A stretch of 52,080 bases of DNA from an uncultured Saprospiraceae bacterium. GTDB lineage: Bacteria; Bacteroidota; Bacteroidia; Chitinophagales; Saprospiraceae. Numbering within the stretch: the stretch's first letter is position 1; every line of letters starts with the position of its first letter. Position numbers and translations under genes: made by a program. This document shows, piece by piece, positions 1 to 8,838 of the stretch. Location: positions 1-52,080 of the forward strand of contig CAJQQY010000344.1 of assembly GCA_905480595.1 (NCBI GenBank). Reading direction: 5' to 3'. The notes under the pieces are model-generated. The model was given only the letters and a program-made list of their open reading frames with translations. It made no database searches and had not been told where the DNA came from.

Positions 1-141
1 CCTTTTCAAAAAACTTTTGACGTTGCACTAAAAGTTGCACCTGTTGATTATTGGTGTCCTGATGGAGTTCATCCATCGTTGGGTGGGGGGCATTTGATGG
101 CGGAAGCTTGGCTGGATGTTTTTGAAAAAATGATGAAGTAG
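1..141 (+). CDS. SGNH/GDSL-type hydrolase, C-terminal end only
   Basis: An open frame enters from the left edge and stops at a TAG at 139-141, giving 46 residues. They contain DGVHPSLGGGHLMAEAWL, which matches the last conserved block of SGNH/GDSL esterases, where the Asp and His of the Asp-x-x-His motif complete the catalytic triad. The stop codon lies in the left arm of a long inverted repeat shared with the convergent gene that follows. The substrate cannot be told from this fragment: acyl esters of lipids or carbohydrates are typical for the family. The start lies outside the window. Confidence 0.72.
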   Translation, partial: PFQKTFDVALKVAPVDYWCPDGVHPSLGGGHLMAEAWLDVFEKMMK

Positions 142-227
142 TTTTTTCTAAACCATATAAGACATTTAAGAAACATATAAGTTTTTACCCGTTGGTATTA
201 AATGTCTTATATGGTTAAAAAAACTAC
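138..227. terminator. Long inverted repeat between convergent genes
   Basis: Positions 151-169 and 198-216 are perfect 19-base inverted copies (AACCATATAAGACATTTAA). A further 10 bases on the outside (138-147 and 218-227) also pair after a small bulge. The arms contain both stop codons of the flanking convergent genes. It could fold into a hairpin of nearly 30 bp from either strand and most likely ends transcription in both directions, although it lacks a clean U-run beyond the stem. Confidence 0.55.
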
Positions 228-991
228 AAATCAATCTCCATAAAAACAGGACAATGATCCGAATGATGAGCATCACCTAATTGTCTCGCACTAAAAATTT
301 TATCTTTCAAAGAATCAGAAACTGATTGATAATCAATTCTCCACCCCTTATTATTTTTCCTCGCACCAAATCGGTAAGTCCACCAGCTATACTCCTCTCC
401 TTCTGGATTAATAAATCGATATGCATCTGTAAATCCACTTGCTAACCACTTCGTCATCCACTCTCTTTCTTCTGGCAAAAACCCTGAACTCTTTTTATTA
501 CTCTTTGGATTATGAATATCCATCTCCGTGTGAGCAATGTTATAATCTCCGACAACAATCAAATTTGGTCGCTCCTTTTTTAGTGTTTTTATCCACTTAA
601 AAAAATCATCAAGGAATTCCATTTTAAATGCTTGCCGTTCTTCGCCTGAACTTCCTGATGGAAAATAACAATTTAATATCGACCAATCTCCAAAGTCTGC
701 GCGAATGATTCGTCCTTCATCATCATACTTTTTAATACCGCAACCTATCACAACATTGTCAGGTTGTTCTTTCGAAAAAATAGCCACACTACTGTATCCT
801 TTTTTCTGAGCAGAAAACCATTGATGATGATAACCCATTTCCTCCAATGGAGCAACATCTACTTGATCTACATGCGCTTTTGTTTCTTGCAAACACACAA
901 TATCAAATCCACCTTCTTTCATAAAATCCCAAAGTCCTTTTTTGACTGCTGCTCGAATTCCGTTGACGTTGTAAGAGATAATTTTTTTCAT
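224..991 (-). CDS. xth: Exodeoxyribonuclease III (AP endonuclease)
   Basis: This 255-residue protein has the full exonuclease III/AP endonuclease fold of the endonuclease-exonuclease-phosphatase superfamily. Visible active-site blocks are NVNGIRAA at residues 8-15, LQETK at 34-38 with the metal-binding Glu36, GDYNIAH at 148-154 with Asp149 and Asn151, and SDHCPV near the end with the catalytic His246. It cuts DNA at abasic sites and removes 3' blocking groups in cytoplasmic base-excision repair, using Mg2+. The length is normal for the family. The gene stands alone, convergent with the preceding hydrolase, and its stop codon lies in the shared inverted repeat. Confidence 0.95.
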   Translation of the reverse strand: MKKIISYNVNGIRAAVKKGLWDFMKEGGFDIVCLQETKAHVDQVDVAPLEEMGYHHQWFSAQKKGYSSVAIFSKEQPDNVVIGCGIKKYDDEGRIIRADFGDWSILNCYFPSGSSGEERQAFKMEFLDDFFKWIKTLKKERPNLIVVGDYNIAHTEMDIHNPKSNKKSSGFLPEEREWMTKWLASGFTDAYRFINPEGEEYSWWTYRFGARKNNKGWRIDYQSVSDSLKDKIFSARQLGDAHHSDHCPVFMEIDL

Positions 992-1319
992 AATGTTCTT
1001 TGAATAAATAATTTAAAAACAAGTTTGAGGCGAAAATAGTTTTTCCTTTTTCTCAAAACAATCTTTAGGCAAAAAGTTTTTCCAAAAGACAAAAATATTA
1101 ATGGTACTTAGATAAATGTTGTGGAAATTCGAAAAGTCTAGTCTCCCGAACCTTTGATTCCTAAAAGAAAGCTCTCGCCAATTCAATAATTGGGAGGATT
1201 CCCTTTAGGGTTAGGGTGCTGTCAAGGGATTTGTCTAAGAACCATATTAATTAAAAGCAAGTCAATTATTTTTCTTTCTTTTGTAATGTCTACCTTTTAT
1301 CCTAAATTAAACTACTCCA
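992..1319. other. 328-bp divergent intergenic region
   Basis: This stretch separates the exonuclease III gene from the reductase gene and must hold both promoters. I see no convincing gene in it. A short stem (CCAATT, CAAT loop, AATTGG, about 1179-1194) and a G-rich patch with repeated AGGG around 1200-1230 stand out from the A+T-rich background, but I cannot assign them. An open frame at 1190-1408 overlaps the start of the next gene and is probably chance. Confidence 0.4.
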
Positions 1320-2525
1320 ATGACAGATATCCAAATCATTCAACAACCATTTACTTTGCCATGCGGCGCAACTATTTCCAATCGTTTTTGCAAATCAGCT
1401 ATGAGTGAAAACATGGCCGTTGCTGGAGGCAAACCATCCAAAGAAATCCATAACCTTTATGATCGTTGGAGTCACAGCGGCGCAGGTTTAATTATTACTG
1501 GAAATGTAATGATTGACAAAAGAGCATTAGGAGAAAAAGATAATGTCTATGTCGAAGGTGAATTAGCATTGGATGAATTGAAAGAATGGGCTAGCGTTGC
1601 ACAACAAAATGGTGCTGCACTTTGGATGCAAATCAATCATCCGGGAAGACAAGCGCCGAAGACTTTTAATAAAGACATCGTTGGACCATCAGCAGTTGGA
1701 TTAAAGCAAAAAGCAATGTTTAAAACTCCTCGACCAATGACAGAAGAGGAAATTTTAGATGCGATTGAACGATTTGGAAACACCGCATTGATTGCCAAAA
1801 AAGCAGGATTCCATGGCGTTCAAATTCATGGCGCACATGGATATTTAGTAAGTCAATTTTTATCATCAAGAACTAATCAACGAGAAGATCAATGGGGAGG
1901 AAGTTTAGAAAACCGAGCTAGGTTCGCCATCGAGGTTTATAGAAATATGAGAAAAAAAGTTGGCGCAGATTTCCCAGTTGGAATCAAAATTAATTCTGCT
2001 GATTTCCAAAGAGGTGCTTTCTCTGAAGAAGAATCTTTGCAAGTGATCGACATGCTTTCAGCCGAAGGAATTGACATGATTGAAGTATCTGGTGGCACTT
2101 ATGAAAAAGCTGTCATGATGGGAATCACCGAAAAAGAAAGTACTCGAAAACGAGAAGCATACTTCGCTGATTTTATTATCAAAGCTCGAAAGCGAACAAA
2201 AACTCCATTGATGTTGACCGGTGGATTTCGAAGTATCTCTGTGATGGCTACTGCTATCAAAAATGACGAATTAGATTTTATTGGTTTGGCAAGACCATTC
2301 GCTCTTAACCCTCAAGTTGCGAAAGATTTTTTAGATGGAAAAATTACAAAATGTGAAGTTCCTCAAATCACAGTTGGAATTGCTGCGATTGATAAAATGG
2401 GATTCTTAGATACGCTTTGGCATGCTTTGCAATTGGAACGAATGGCCAATGGGAAAGAACCTGATTTAAAAATGAGTGGTTGGAAACCATTTCGGAAAGT
2501 GATTAAGGAAATGATTTTTGGCTAA
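1320..2525 (+). CDS. NADH:flavin oxidoreductase, old yellow enzyme family
   Basis: A 401-residue FMN enzyme with the TIM-barrel signature of the old yellow enzyme/2,4-dienoyl-CoA reductase group. It shows NHPGRQ near residue 106, IHGAHGYLVSQFLS near 168, then TNQREDQWGGSLENRARF, and a late phosphate-binding LTGGFRS followed by FIGLARPF. These enzymes use NAD(P)H to reduce activated C=C bonds in the cytoplasm. The length fits a single-domain member, because the Fe-S and second flavin domains of 2,4-dienoyl-CoA reductase are absent. The ATG at 1320 is followed at once by family sequence. No operon partner is evident and the physiological substrate is unknown. Confidence 0.9.
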   Translation: MTDIQIIQQPFTLPCGATISNRFCKSAMSENMAVAGGKPSKEIHNLYDRWSHSGAGLIITGNVMIDKRALGEKDNVYVEGELALDELKEWASVAQQNGAALWMQINHPGRQAPKTFNKDIVGPSAVGLKQKAMFKTPRPMTEEEILDAIERFGNTALIAKKAGFHGVQIHGAHGYLVSQFLSSRTNQREDQWGGSLENRARFAIEVYRNMRKKVGADFPVGIKINSADFQRGAFSEEESLQVIDMLSAEGIDMIEVSGGTYEKAVMMGITEKESTRKREAYFADFIIKARKRTKTPLMLTGGFRSISVMATAIKNDELDFIGLARPFALNPQVAKDFLDGKITKCEVPQITVGIAAIDKMGFLDTLWHALQLERMANGKEPDLKMSGWKPFRKVIKEMIFG

Positions 2526-2639
2526 TAAAATTGTTTCTTGGACTCAAAAATTCTCACCCCCATTTTCAACTTAAGAAATGACTTTCTTAGCCCACTTCAG
2601 CGAACATTAAAACGACTCCAGAATTATTTGAAGCAACCA

Positions 2640-3557
2640 CTAAAATTGTTTACTTCTTTTTTTATAAAATTTATCCATTACAAAACTATGAGGGAGGGTT
2701 ACTATCGAAATTAAAATAAGGGCTAACAAAATATTAGAAATAGAAATCCAATTCCAATAACTTGCCATCAAAAGGAATGCTCCACCTATTCCACTTAAAA
2801 ATGAATAAGGAAAAAGTAATTTAAAAAACTGCCCAAAGTTGAATATCTTTTTTCTCTCTTTCAAATAATCAAACTCTTCCACCAAAACTCTAGTAGAATG
2901 TAATGTGGTGAAATAAAGCGTAAACCCTATTATTATAGGAAGTGTAAAAAAAGACAAATGAATCAATCCTAGCAGAAACATTTCCATAAAAAATCTGGAA
3001 GGAGAAATCTTTTTTTTCCAAAAAATAAATCCTAAAATCCCAACGGCTAGAAATGTACTCAATGGTAAAAGAATAATATGGAGTTGTTCAGAGAAAGCCC
3101 AAGGAAAAGATTCAAGATCTGAAAATTTTGAAAAAATAGGGATAAGCTCTTCCGAATGATAAAATATTAATCCAGATAAAATTGAAGTGCCCCAGACAAA
3201 ATTGAGTGCCCGCAAATTAATTTTGGAAACACCATGTACATCAGAAAACTGAGATTGCCCAAAATGAAAAGCAGAAAGCAAAAGAAAAAATACGAAACTC
3301 CACAATGGCAAAAATAACCAAGCCAAGATATAAGCTCCCATCAAGCTGAAATAGAATAAGTAAAATTGTGTAACTGGAACCGTTTTATTTTCCTCCAAAA
3401 AAATGATATGATCGATAGCGCCATGTGGAATACCAACTAGCAAAATTAAAATTGTAGCCACTAACAATTGAACATCTAAGCCTAACCATTCCGTATTTCC
3501 GAAAAATATTAGAGCGAGATACCAACCACAAATGAAAAGAAAACTTGTAAATTTCAT
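2640..3557 (-). CDS. blh: Beta-carotene 15,15'-dioxygenase, Brp/Blh family
   Basis: A 305-residue polytopic membrane protein of the Brp/Blh family, which splits beta-carotene into two retinal molecules. Conserved histidine motifs expected to bind the catalytic iron are visible: GIPHGAIDH near residue 43, SAFHFGQSQF near 95, TTLHSTRV near 218 and LPHSFVMDKFY close to the end. Several hydrophobic helices run through the sequence. It lies directly downstream of the proteorhodopsin gene on the same strand with an 81-bp gap, so the two probably form one unit that makes opsin and chromophore together. No carotenoid synthesis genes are in the window, so beta-carotene must be made elsewhere in the genome. 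Confidence 0.92.
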   Translation of the reverse strand: MKFTSFLFICGWYLALIFFGNTEWLGLDVQLLVATILILLVGIPHGAIDHIIFLEENKTVPVTQFYLFYFSLMGAYILAWLFLPLWSFVFFLLLSAFHFGQSQFSDVHGVSKINLRALNFVWGTSILSGLIFYHSEELIPIFSKFSDLESFPWAFSEQLHIILLPLSTFLAVGILGFIFWKKKISPSRFFMEMFLLGLIHLSFFTLPIIIGFTLYFTTLHSTRVLVEEFDYLKERKKIFNFGQFFKLLFPYSFLSGIGGAFLLMASYWNWISISNILLALILISIVTLPHSFVMDKFYKKRSKQF

Positions 3558-3638
3558 CTCTACTATATTAAAAAAGGATGGAGGTACAAATTAAACCGTA
3601 CCTCCATTCCTCTCGTCTTTTTTTGAAAACAGAATGTC

Positions 3639-4385
3639 TTATGCTGCTCTTAATTTTGCTGTTTCTTGAATAGCGATGTTGTACACTACTAATCCGAAAC
3701 CAATTTTGTTGATAGCATCTGCTATGTTGTAAAATAAATCTACATTTGACGATTCCCAACCAAGAGCTACATTCAACCAACCTCCTGGCATACACATGTA
3801 ACCAATTGGATAAATTGCCCAACCTACTAGTACGAACCAAGCTAAGTAACGTACTCCTTGCTCGATTACTGGGCTGTTGCTATTTTTTGCTAATTGTGCA
3901 ACTTCACCAAACCATGCAGTATACAATACATAAATGTAACCGATTGTAGAAATGAAACCCCAAATGACAGAGTGAGATGTGCTACCTCCTTCTGGGTTGA
4001 ATGCTTCTCCAATGTATCCAGCAACTAACATCCAGACAGACGCTAAAATTAATTTCCATAATAAACTAGTTTTTGCGCCAGCTGCTTTGGTTAATAAATA
4101 GAATTCTACACACATGAGCGGTACTGTTAACGTCCAATCAATGTATCGGAGCGCAGTTGGATTCTCACCTGTGGCCATGTAATAATCTCTCATATAAAAA
4201 TAATGCACCGCTGCAATACCTGTAATAAGACCTGAAACAAGCAATGATAATTTCCACTTACCATCAACGCTTCCTCGCTCAAAGAAAAAGAAAACGGAGG
4301 CAGCCATCATTGCCATGTAACCTGTAAAAAATGTAAATGCAATCGGATCATCCTTAGGGATGGAAAGTACTTCTAGTAATAACAT
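3639..4385 (-). CDS. Proteorhodopsin, probable green-absorbing proton pump
   Basis: A 248-residue seven-helix retinal protein that should pump protons out of the cell in light. Helix C reads RYIDWTLTVPLMCVEFYLL and gives the proton-pump triad Asp83, Thr87 and Glu94, with the same 4- and 11-residue spacing as Asp97, Thr101 and Glu108 of green proteorhodopsin. Met91 occupies the spectral-tuning site (Leu in green and Gln in blue types), so green absorption is expected. His61 in helix B (VHYFYMR) matches His75, the partner of the proton acceptor. Lys227 in NKIGFGLVVYN is the retinal Schiff-base lysine. The retinal-forming enzyme follows it and a sigma factor is divergent. Confidence 0.97.
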   Translation of the reverse strand: MLLLEVLSIPKDDPIAFTFFTGYMAMMAASVFFFFERGSVDGKWKLSLLVSGLITGIAAVHYFYMRDYYMATGENPTALRYIDWTLTVPLMCVEFYLLTKAAGAKTSLLWKLILASVWMLVAGYIGEAFNPEGGSTSHSVIWGFISTIGYIYVLYTAWFGEVAQLAKNSNSPVIEQGVRYLAWFVLVGWAIYPIGYMCMPGGWLNVALGWESSNVDLFYNIADAINKIGFGLVVYNIAIQETAKLRAA

Positions 4386-4902
4386 ATTAGTTGTGTTTTG
4401 TTAAGAATTAAAAAATTGTAATAATCATTTTAATGATCAGTTTTTTATTATTTACACTTCGTGTGAATTCATTTTGAAGAGGAAGTCTTATATTTCATAA
4501 AGTCCAATATGCCTTAAAATGAATTTTTTTTTTGAATACGTCGTCATACATTATTCGTCGTAATTATCTAATACCATAATCACAAAAACAGCACTTTGTA
4601 TCACACATACACAATCACTAGGTCTAAATTGTTTGTTATTTCCATCACTAACAGAATAAAAATTTTTTTGTTTAAAACTTTCAATCATTATTGAAAATAA
4701 AAATCACAAGCAAAAACATCCACCAGTCATAACAACTTGACTATCAACTACTTAAGAGATTAAAAAATTTAATAAAACTCCCTATTTAGGCCAATTCTTT
4801 TTTATTGTTTAATATTTATGTGTTATTTTATTAAACAAAAGCAACCTTTTAGCTTATAGATGTATATACATATAAAGTAAATACAATTAAATATTTATCA
4901 TC
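4386..4902. other. 517-bp divergent region of rhodopsin and sigma-factor genes
   Basis: This very A+T-rich stretch must hold promoters for the rhodopsin gene (leftward) and the sigma-factor gene (rightward). Two palindromic elements stand out. ATCATTTTAATGAT lies at 4424-4437, about 40 bp before the rhodopsin start. TTGTTTAATA at 4805-4814 is matched by its exact inverse TATTAAACAA at 4829-4838, about 65 bp before the sigma-factor start. Either could be an operator. The paired TGA-N6-TCA boxes of the later island are absent. I see no gene here. Confidence 0.45.
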
Positions 4903-5427
4903 ATGACGAGCATGGAATTTAATCAACAGTCTCAACAATTTTCTCGAATGCTTAAAGCATTTGCTTACAAATTAACTCAGGATATGGAGAGGGCTAAAGA
5001 CTTATATCAAGATACTATTTACAGAGGATTGGCCTACAAGGATCGATTTGAAGAAGGGAGTAATCTAAAGGCGTGGCTACATACTATTATGAAAAATATA
5101 TTTATTAACGATTATCGAAAAAGAATGAGAGCAAGTGTAATTATGGATTCTTCTGGTAACGATTACTTAATCGATTCTGGAAAAGAGATCGTAGATAATG
5201 ATGGAGAAAGCAATATTATGATGAAGGAACTTACCGAGATTATTGACAAGTTAGAGGAGGAGTTACGATTGCCTTTTTTGATGCATTATCAAGGATATAA
5301 ATATCATGAGATTGCTGACAAATTTGAAATTCCACTTGGGACAGTCAAGAGTAGAATTTTCTTTGCTAGGAAAGAATTAAAAAAGGAAATTCAAAAAAGA
5401 TATGTGAATCAAGTGTATTACAATTAA
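4903..5427 (+). CDS. ECF-type RNA polymerase sigma factor
   Basis: A 174-residue sigma-70 family factor of the extracytoplasmic-function type. Region 2 covers about residues 12-75 (AKDLYQDTIYRGL, then NLKAWLHTIMKNIFINDYRKR), and region 4, with its helix-turn-helix, about 120-170 (HEIADKFEIPLGTVKSRIFFA). The sequence resembles the RpoE-like group of Bacteroidota. No anti-sigma factor lies next to it, so its control is unclear. It faces the proteorhodopsin gene across a shared regulatory region, and a bestrophin gene follows on the same strand, so it may control light-related membrane functions; that is inference. A second ATG three codons downstream is a possible start. Confidence 0.9.
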   Translation: MTSMEFNQQSQQFSRMLKAFAYKLTQDMERAKDLYQDTIYRGLAYKDRFEEGSNLKAWLHTIMKNIFINDYRKRMRASVIMDSSGNDYLIDSGKEIVDNDGESNIMMKELTEIIDKLEEELRLPFLMHYQGYKYHEIADKFEIPLGTVKSRIFFARKELKKEIQKRYVNQVYYN

Positions 5428-5556
5428 TAATTTAAAAAATTAATTAAGCTAAAATTATTATTTCATATCAACTTCGATATGAGATCAGAGATGTATTCTC
5501 TCTAGAATAATATTTACTCTCATTCTAATTTAGTCTTTTCCTATCTCCTACAGGTG

Positions 5557-5634
5557 TTAGTGTAATTCCAATTTTTTAAAGTATTTTTTCAATAAAAATA
5601 TTTTAAATTACATCACGATTTTTGATTACACTAA
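5557..5634. repeat. Inverted repeat in the leader of the bestrophin gene
   Basis: TTAGTGTAAT at 5557-5566 is inverted exactly at 5625-5634. Between them an imperfect A/T-rich inverted repeat (about 5579-5604) could extend the fold. The element ends 12 bases before the bestrophin start codon, so it may be a structured 5' leader or an operator pair. A weaker stem, CATATC/GATATG, lies at about 5463-5480 and may end the sigma-factor transcript. Confidence 0.4.
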
Positions 5635-5646
5635 ATCCTCCAAATT

Positions 5647-6702
5647 ATGCATACAAAAAAGACCTACTCCACTTTCGAAATGGCCATGTGGACACGTTAC
5701 GAAACACTTCTATTTATTATTATAGGTTCTATATGGGCAGCAGTTTATTATTTTTTTGAACTAGGCTGGTTAAAAATTCCTTGGACACCTTTAGCTTTGA
5801 TCGGTACAGCAGTAGCGTTCGTTATTGGTTTTCAAAATAACTCTGCCTATGGGAGGATTTGGGAAGCTCGGAAAATATGGGGTGGAATAGTGAACACCTC
5901 TCGAACATTCGGTATGTTTCTTCAAGACATGATTAATAATGACCATACTGAATCTGCGCTTTCTGAAACAGAGCTTCAAAACGAAATCAAAGTATTGACC
6001 TACCGTCATATTGCTTGGATGACAGCTTTACGTCATGCGATGCGAATGCCTAAACCTTGGGAAACTATCATGAATGAAAAAGCCAATACAGAATGGGACA
6101 TTCACCCACCAGAGAAGAGTTCTTCTGTTGAAAAAGATTTAGCCCCTTATATTTCTCAAGAAGATATGGATTATGTAATGAGCAAAAATAATAAGCAAAC
6201 TGCTTTGCTTTACCTCCAATCTCACCACCTTAAACAACTCAAAAATAGAGGACTCATTTGGGAATTTTCATTTTTGCAATTGGAAGGTGTCCTGGAAGAA
6301 TTATTTACCCTTCAAGGTAAAAGTGAACGAATCAAAAATTTTCCTTATCCAAGACAGTTCGCAACACTTAATCATTTCTTTATGTGGATTTTTGTTTTGT
6401 TACTTCCCTTAGCCTTGGTTCCTCAGTTTGCTGAAATAGGAGCTCAATATACAGGAGGACATTGGTTTATTAATGATTTACTTGTTTGGTTAACGATTCC
6501 ATTTTATGTGATCGTTGCGTGGATTTTTCACACTATGGAAAGAATTGGTCGTACTGGTGAAAATCCATTTGAAGGGACTGCTAACGATGTTCCAATTTCC
6601 ACGATAGCAAGAGGAATTGAAATTGACCTTCGGCAAAACTTAGGAGAGTCGAACGATGAAATTCCAGAGCAATTTCCTGTGAAGCATAATACTCAGTTTT
6701 AA
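5647..6702 (+). CDS. Bestrophin-family anion channel
   Basis: A 351-residue membrane protein of the bestrophin (RFP-TM, UPF0187) family, whose bacterial members form pentameric ion channels. Two N-terminal membrane segments occur within about residues 15-65 and a second hydrophobic pair at about 240-295. Family-typical stretches are FQNNSAYGRIWEARKIWGG near residue 62 and the C-terminal GENPFEGTANDVP followed by IARGIEIDLRQ. It lies 219 bp after the sigma-factor gene and in the same cluster as proteorhodopsin. An anion channel could offset the charge moved by the light-driven pump, but that link is inference from position. A hairpin follows its stop codon. Confidence 0.88.
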   Translation: MHTKKTYSTFEMAMWTRYETLLFIIIGSIWAAVYYFFELGWLKIPWTPLALIGTAVAFVIGFQNNSAYGRIWEARKIWGGIVNTSRTFGMFLQDMINNDHTESALSETELQNEIKVLTYRHIAWMTALRHAMRMPKPWETIMNEKANTEWDIHPPEKSSSVEKDLAPYISQEDMDYVMSKNNKQTALLYLQSHHLKQLKNRGLIWEFSFLQLEGVLEELFTLQGKSERIKNFPYPRQFATLNHFFMWIFVLLLPLALVPQFAEIGAQYTGGHWFINDLLVWLTIPFYVIVAWIFHTMERIGRTGENPFEGTANDVPISTIARGIEIDLRQNLGESNDEIPEQFPVKHNTQF

Positions 6703-6708
6703 AATATT

Positions 6709-6741
6709 AGCCCTTCCAAATTTCAAAAATCTGGAAGGGCT
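6709..6741. terminator. Hairpin between convergent genes
   Basis: AGCCCTTCCA at 6709-6718 pairs exactly with TGGAAGGGCT at 6732-6741. It starts 7 bases after the bestrophin stop and lies before the convergent acyl-CoA synthetase stop, so it probably ends both transcripts. It shares its CCTTCCA core with hairpins at 12158, 21105 and 29947. Confidence 0.7.
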
Positions 6742-6773
6742 CTATTCATCAATAGAAAATTTAAACCTTTTCT

Positions 6774-8588
6774 CTACTCGTACATTTTCCCAATATCCTT
6801 CGCATATTTTTCCAAAATAAAACTCCTCTTCAACTTCAACGTATAAGTCAATTCTCCTGTCGATACTTCCCAAGGTTCGAATAACAAATGAAACTTTTGA
6901 ATGCGTTCTTCTTTTTTTAAATTGGCATTCACTTCTTCCACTACTGTTTCCATAAACTGTTCTATTTTCTGATTGATTGCCATAAATTGAGGCGCTGTCC
7001 AATGCACATTATTTTCTGCGCACCACTTTTCTAATTGAGAAAAGTTAGGAGTAATAAGTGCCGTTACAAATGGTTTCTGAAAACCCAATACTATGCAATT
7101 ATCAATAAATGGAGACGCATTTAATTTTTGCTCCAAAACAGTAGGTACAATATATTTCCCACTCGAAGTTTTAAAAATATCTTTTTTACGTCCTGTGATT
7201 TTTAAAAACCTCTTGTGTACAAATTGTCCAACGTCGCCTGTCGTCAACCAACCATCTTTATCCAAAACAGCCATCGTTCGTTCTGGTAAATTATGATATC
7301 CCATCATCACATTCGGCCCTTTCACTAAGATCACACCATCTCCATTTTCGTCAGGATTTTCAATTTTAACTTCTACTCCTGGAACCGGAATTCCGACTGT
7401 TCCAAAATGAACTCCTCCAGGTTCAAAACGATTAAATGAAATGACCGGCGAAGTTTCCGTCATCCCATATCCTTCTCGAATATCAATGCCTGCTGCTGAA
7501 AATAATTTCCCTAATCGAGGTTGCAAAGCTGCTGCGCCTACGACCACTCCTTCTACTTTTCCACCCAAGGCATTTCGCCAAACTCGATAAACTAAAAGGT
7601 CTGCAATTTTTAATTTTAAAAAATAAATCAAGCCCATCCGCCCATCATACCTTTCTCCCAATCGAATTGCCCAATGCAAAATCTTCCGAGAAATTTTTCC
7701 TTTTGCCTCTCCTTTTTCAACAATCGTATCGTAAGTTCTTTCCAAAAACCGAGGAACACTTGCGAAATAATGTGGACGAACTTCTTTTATGTTTTCTACC
7801 AAAGTATCTCGACGCTCTGCATAATAAACTGATGCGCCAACTGCCATATATGTATATGTTACCATACGCTCAAAAACATGACTCATCGGCAAAAAACTCA
7901 TCGTTCGTTTATCGCAATTAATTGGAACTAAGGAAATCGTTGCTTTGATATTGGAAACCAAATTTTTATGCGAAAGCATCACTCCTTTTGGATTTCCAGT
8001 CGTCCCTGAAGTATAAATTATTGTCGCCAAATCATCCTCATGAATCGATGCTTTTCTCCCTTCGAATTCTGCCAAGTGTCTATCAGTTGGATGTACCATC
8101 AAATCATCATAATGAGGAATCTCTGGTAGTTTTTCTAATGTAAAAATATTCTTCAAACTCACCACCTTTTCTGTTAAAGGCAATACCCTTTCATAAAACT
8201 CTCGATTCGCCACCACCAAATATTTCACCTCTGCATCATTCAAAATGTATTCAATCTCATGTGTCCTTGCTTGTGCATGGATCGGCACTAAAATTCCACC
8301 AATTTGCTGCGCTCCAAAATCTAAAAAATTCCATCTCGGGCTTCCAACCTGTGTCATGATCGCAATCTTTTCTCCACGCTTTAACCCCAAACTTAATAAC
8401 CCCGCACTCACTCGATTTATCTTAGTGATGCATTCTTCTGTAGATAATTTTTGCCAACCTAAATCTTGCTTTTGTACAAGTGCAGCCTTATTTGGAAATT
8501 TCGCTAATTGGTAGGGAAATATGTCAAACAATCGACGGAAGTCAATTTGAGAAATGAGTTGGTTTTTAATTTTTGTTTTTGATTTCAA
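6774..8588 (-). CDS. Long-chain fatty-acid--CoA ligase (AMP-forming)
   Basis: A 604-residue ANL-superfamily enzyme that activates long-chain fatty acids to acyl-CoA through an acyl-adenylate. Motifs in order are the phosphate-binding TIIYTSGTTGNPKGVML near residue 190, the adenylate site GYGMTETSPVISF near 380, GWLTTGDVG near 455, and the hinge ITGRKKDIFKTSSGKYIVP near 468. The length fits the eukaryotic-like FAA/FadD15 type common in Bacteroidota. It is probably cytoplasmic or membrane-associated. The gene stands alone, convergent with the bestrophin gene and divergent from comEC. Confidence 0.93.
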   Translation of the reverse strand: MKSKTKIKNQLISQIDFRRLFDIFPYQLAKFPNKAALVQKQDLGWQKLSTEECITKINRVSAGLLSLGLKRGEKIAIMTQVGSPRWNFLDFGAQQIGGILVPIHAQARTHEIEYILNDAEVKYLVVANREFYERVLPLTEKVVSLKNIFTLEKLPEIPHYDDLMVHPTDRHLAEFEGRKASIHEDDLATIIYTSGTTGNPKGVMLSHKNLVSNIKATISLVPINCDKRTMSFLPMSHVFERMVTYTYMAVGASVYYAERRDTLVENIKEVRPHYFASVPRFLERTYDTIVEKGEAKGKISRKILHWAIRLGERYDGRMGLIYFLKLKIADLLVYRVWRNALGGKVEGVVVGAAALQPRLGKLFSAAGIDIREGYGMTETSPVISFNRFEPGGVHFGTVGIPVPGVEVKIENPDENGDGVILVKGPNVMMGYHNLPERTMAVLDKDGWLTTGDVGQFVHKRFLKITGRKKDIFKTSSGKYIVPTVLEQKLNASPFIDNCIVLGFQKPFVTALITPNFSQLEKWCAENNVHWTAPQFMAINQKIEQFMETVVEEVNANLKKEERIQKFHLLFEPWEVSTGELTYTLKLKRSFILEKYAKDIGKMYE

Positions 8589-8838
8589 GTTTGTTTAACA
8601 TTTTACTTTTCTAAGGTAGTAAAAAGCATACAAATAATAAAAAAAGAATATCTGAAAACACTTTCTGCTCCTTTGTTTATTTTCTCGTTTCACAAATCCT
8701 GAAATATTAATATATACATATTGTTCTTTAATATGAACTAGAACAATCTAAATAAGTATTAATAATTTATAAATAACAATATTGGAAAACCTCCTTCCGA
8801 ATCTTTATTTTAAAGGGTAAACAACCTTGAGAAAACAT

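Noticed and set aside
1190-1408. Open frame of 72 codons upstream of and overlapping the old-yellow-enzyme gene
   Set aside because: It overlaps the well-supported gene in another frame, has no recognisable family pattern, and its start lies in a region likely to hold the promoter.
3568-3840. 90-codon frame on the minus strand at the proteorhodopsin gene
   Set aside because: It lies mostly within the rhodopsin gene in another frame and looks like a chance frame.
4424-4437. Palindrome before proteorhodopsin as another regulon box
   Set aside because: Its halves are in the opposite order (TCA-N6-TGA), so it is a different element if it is one at all.
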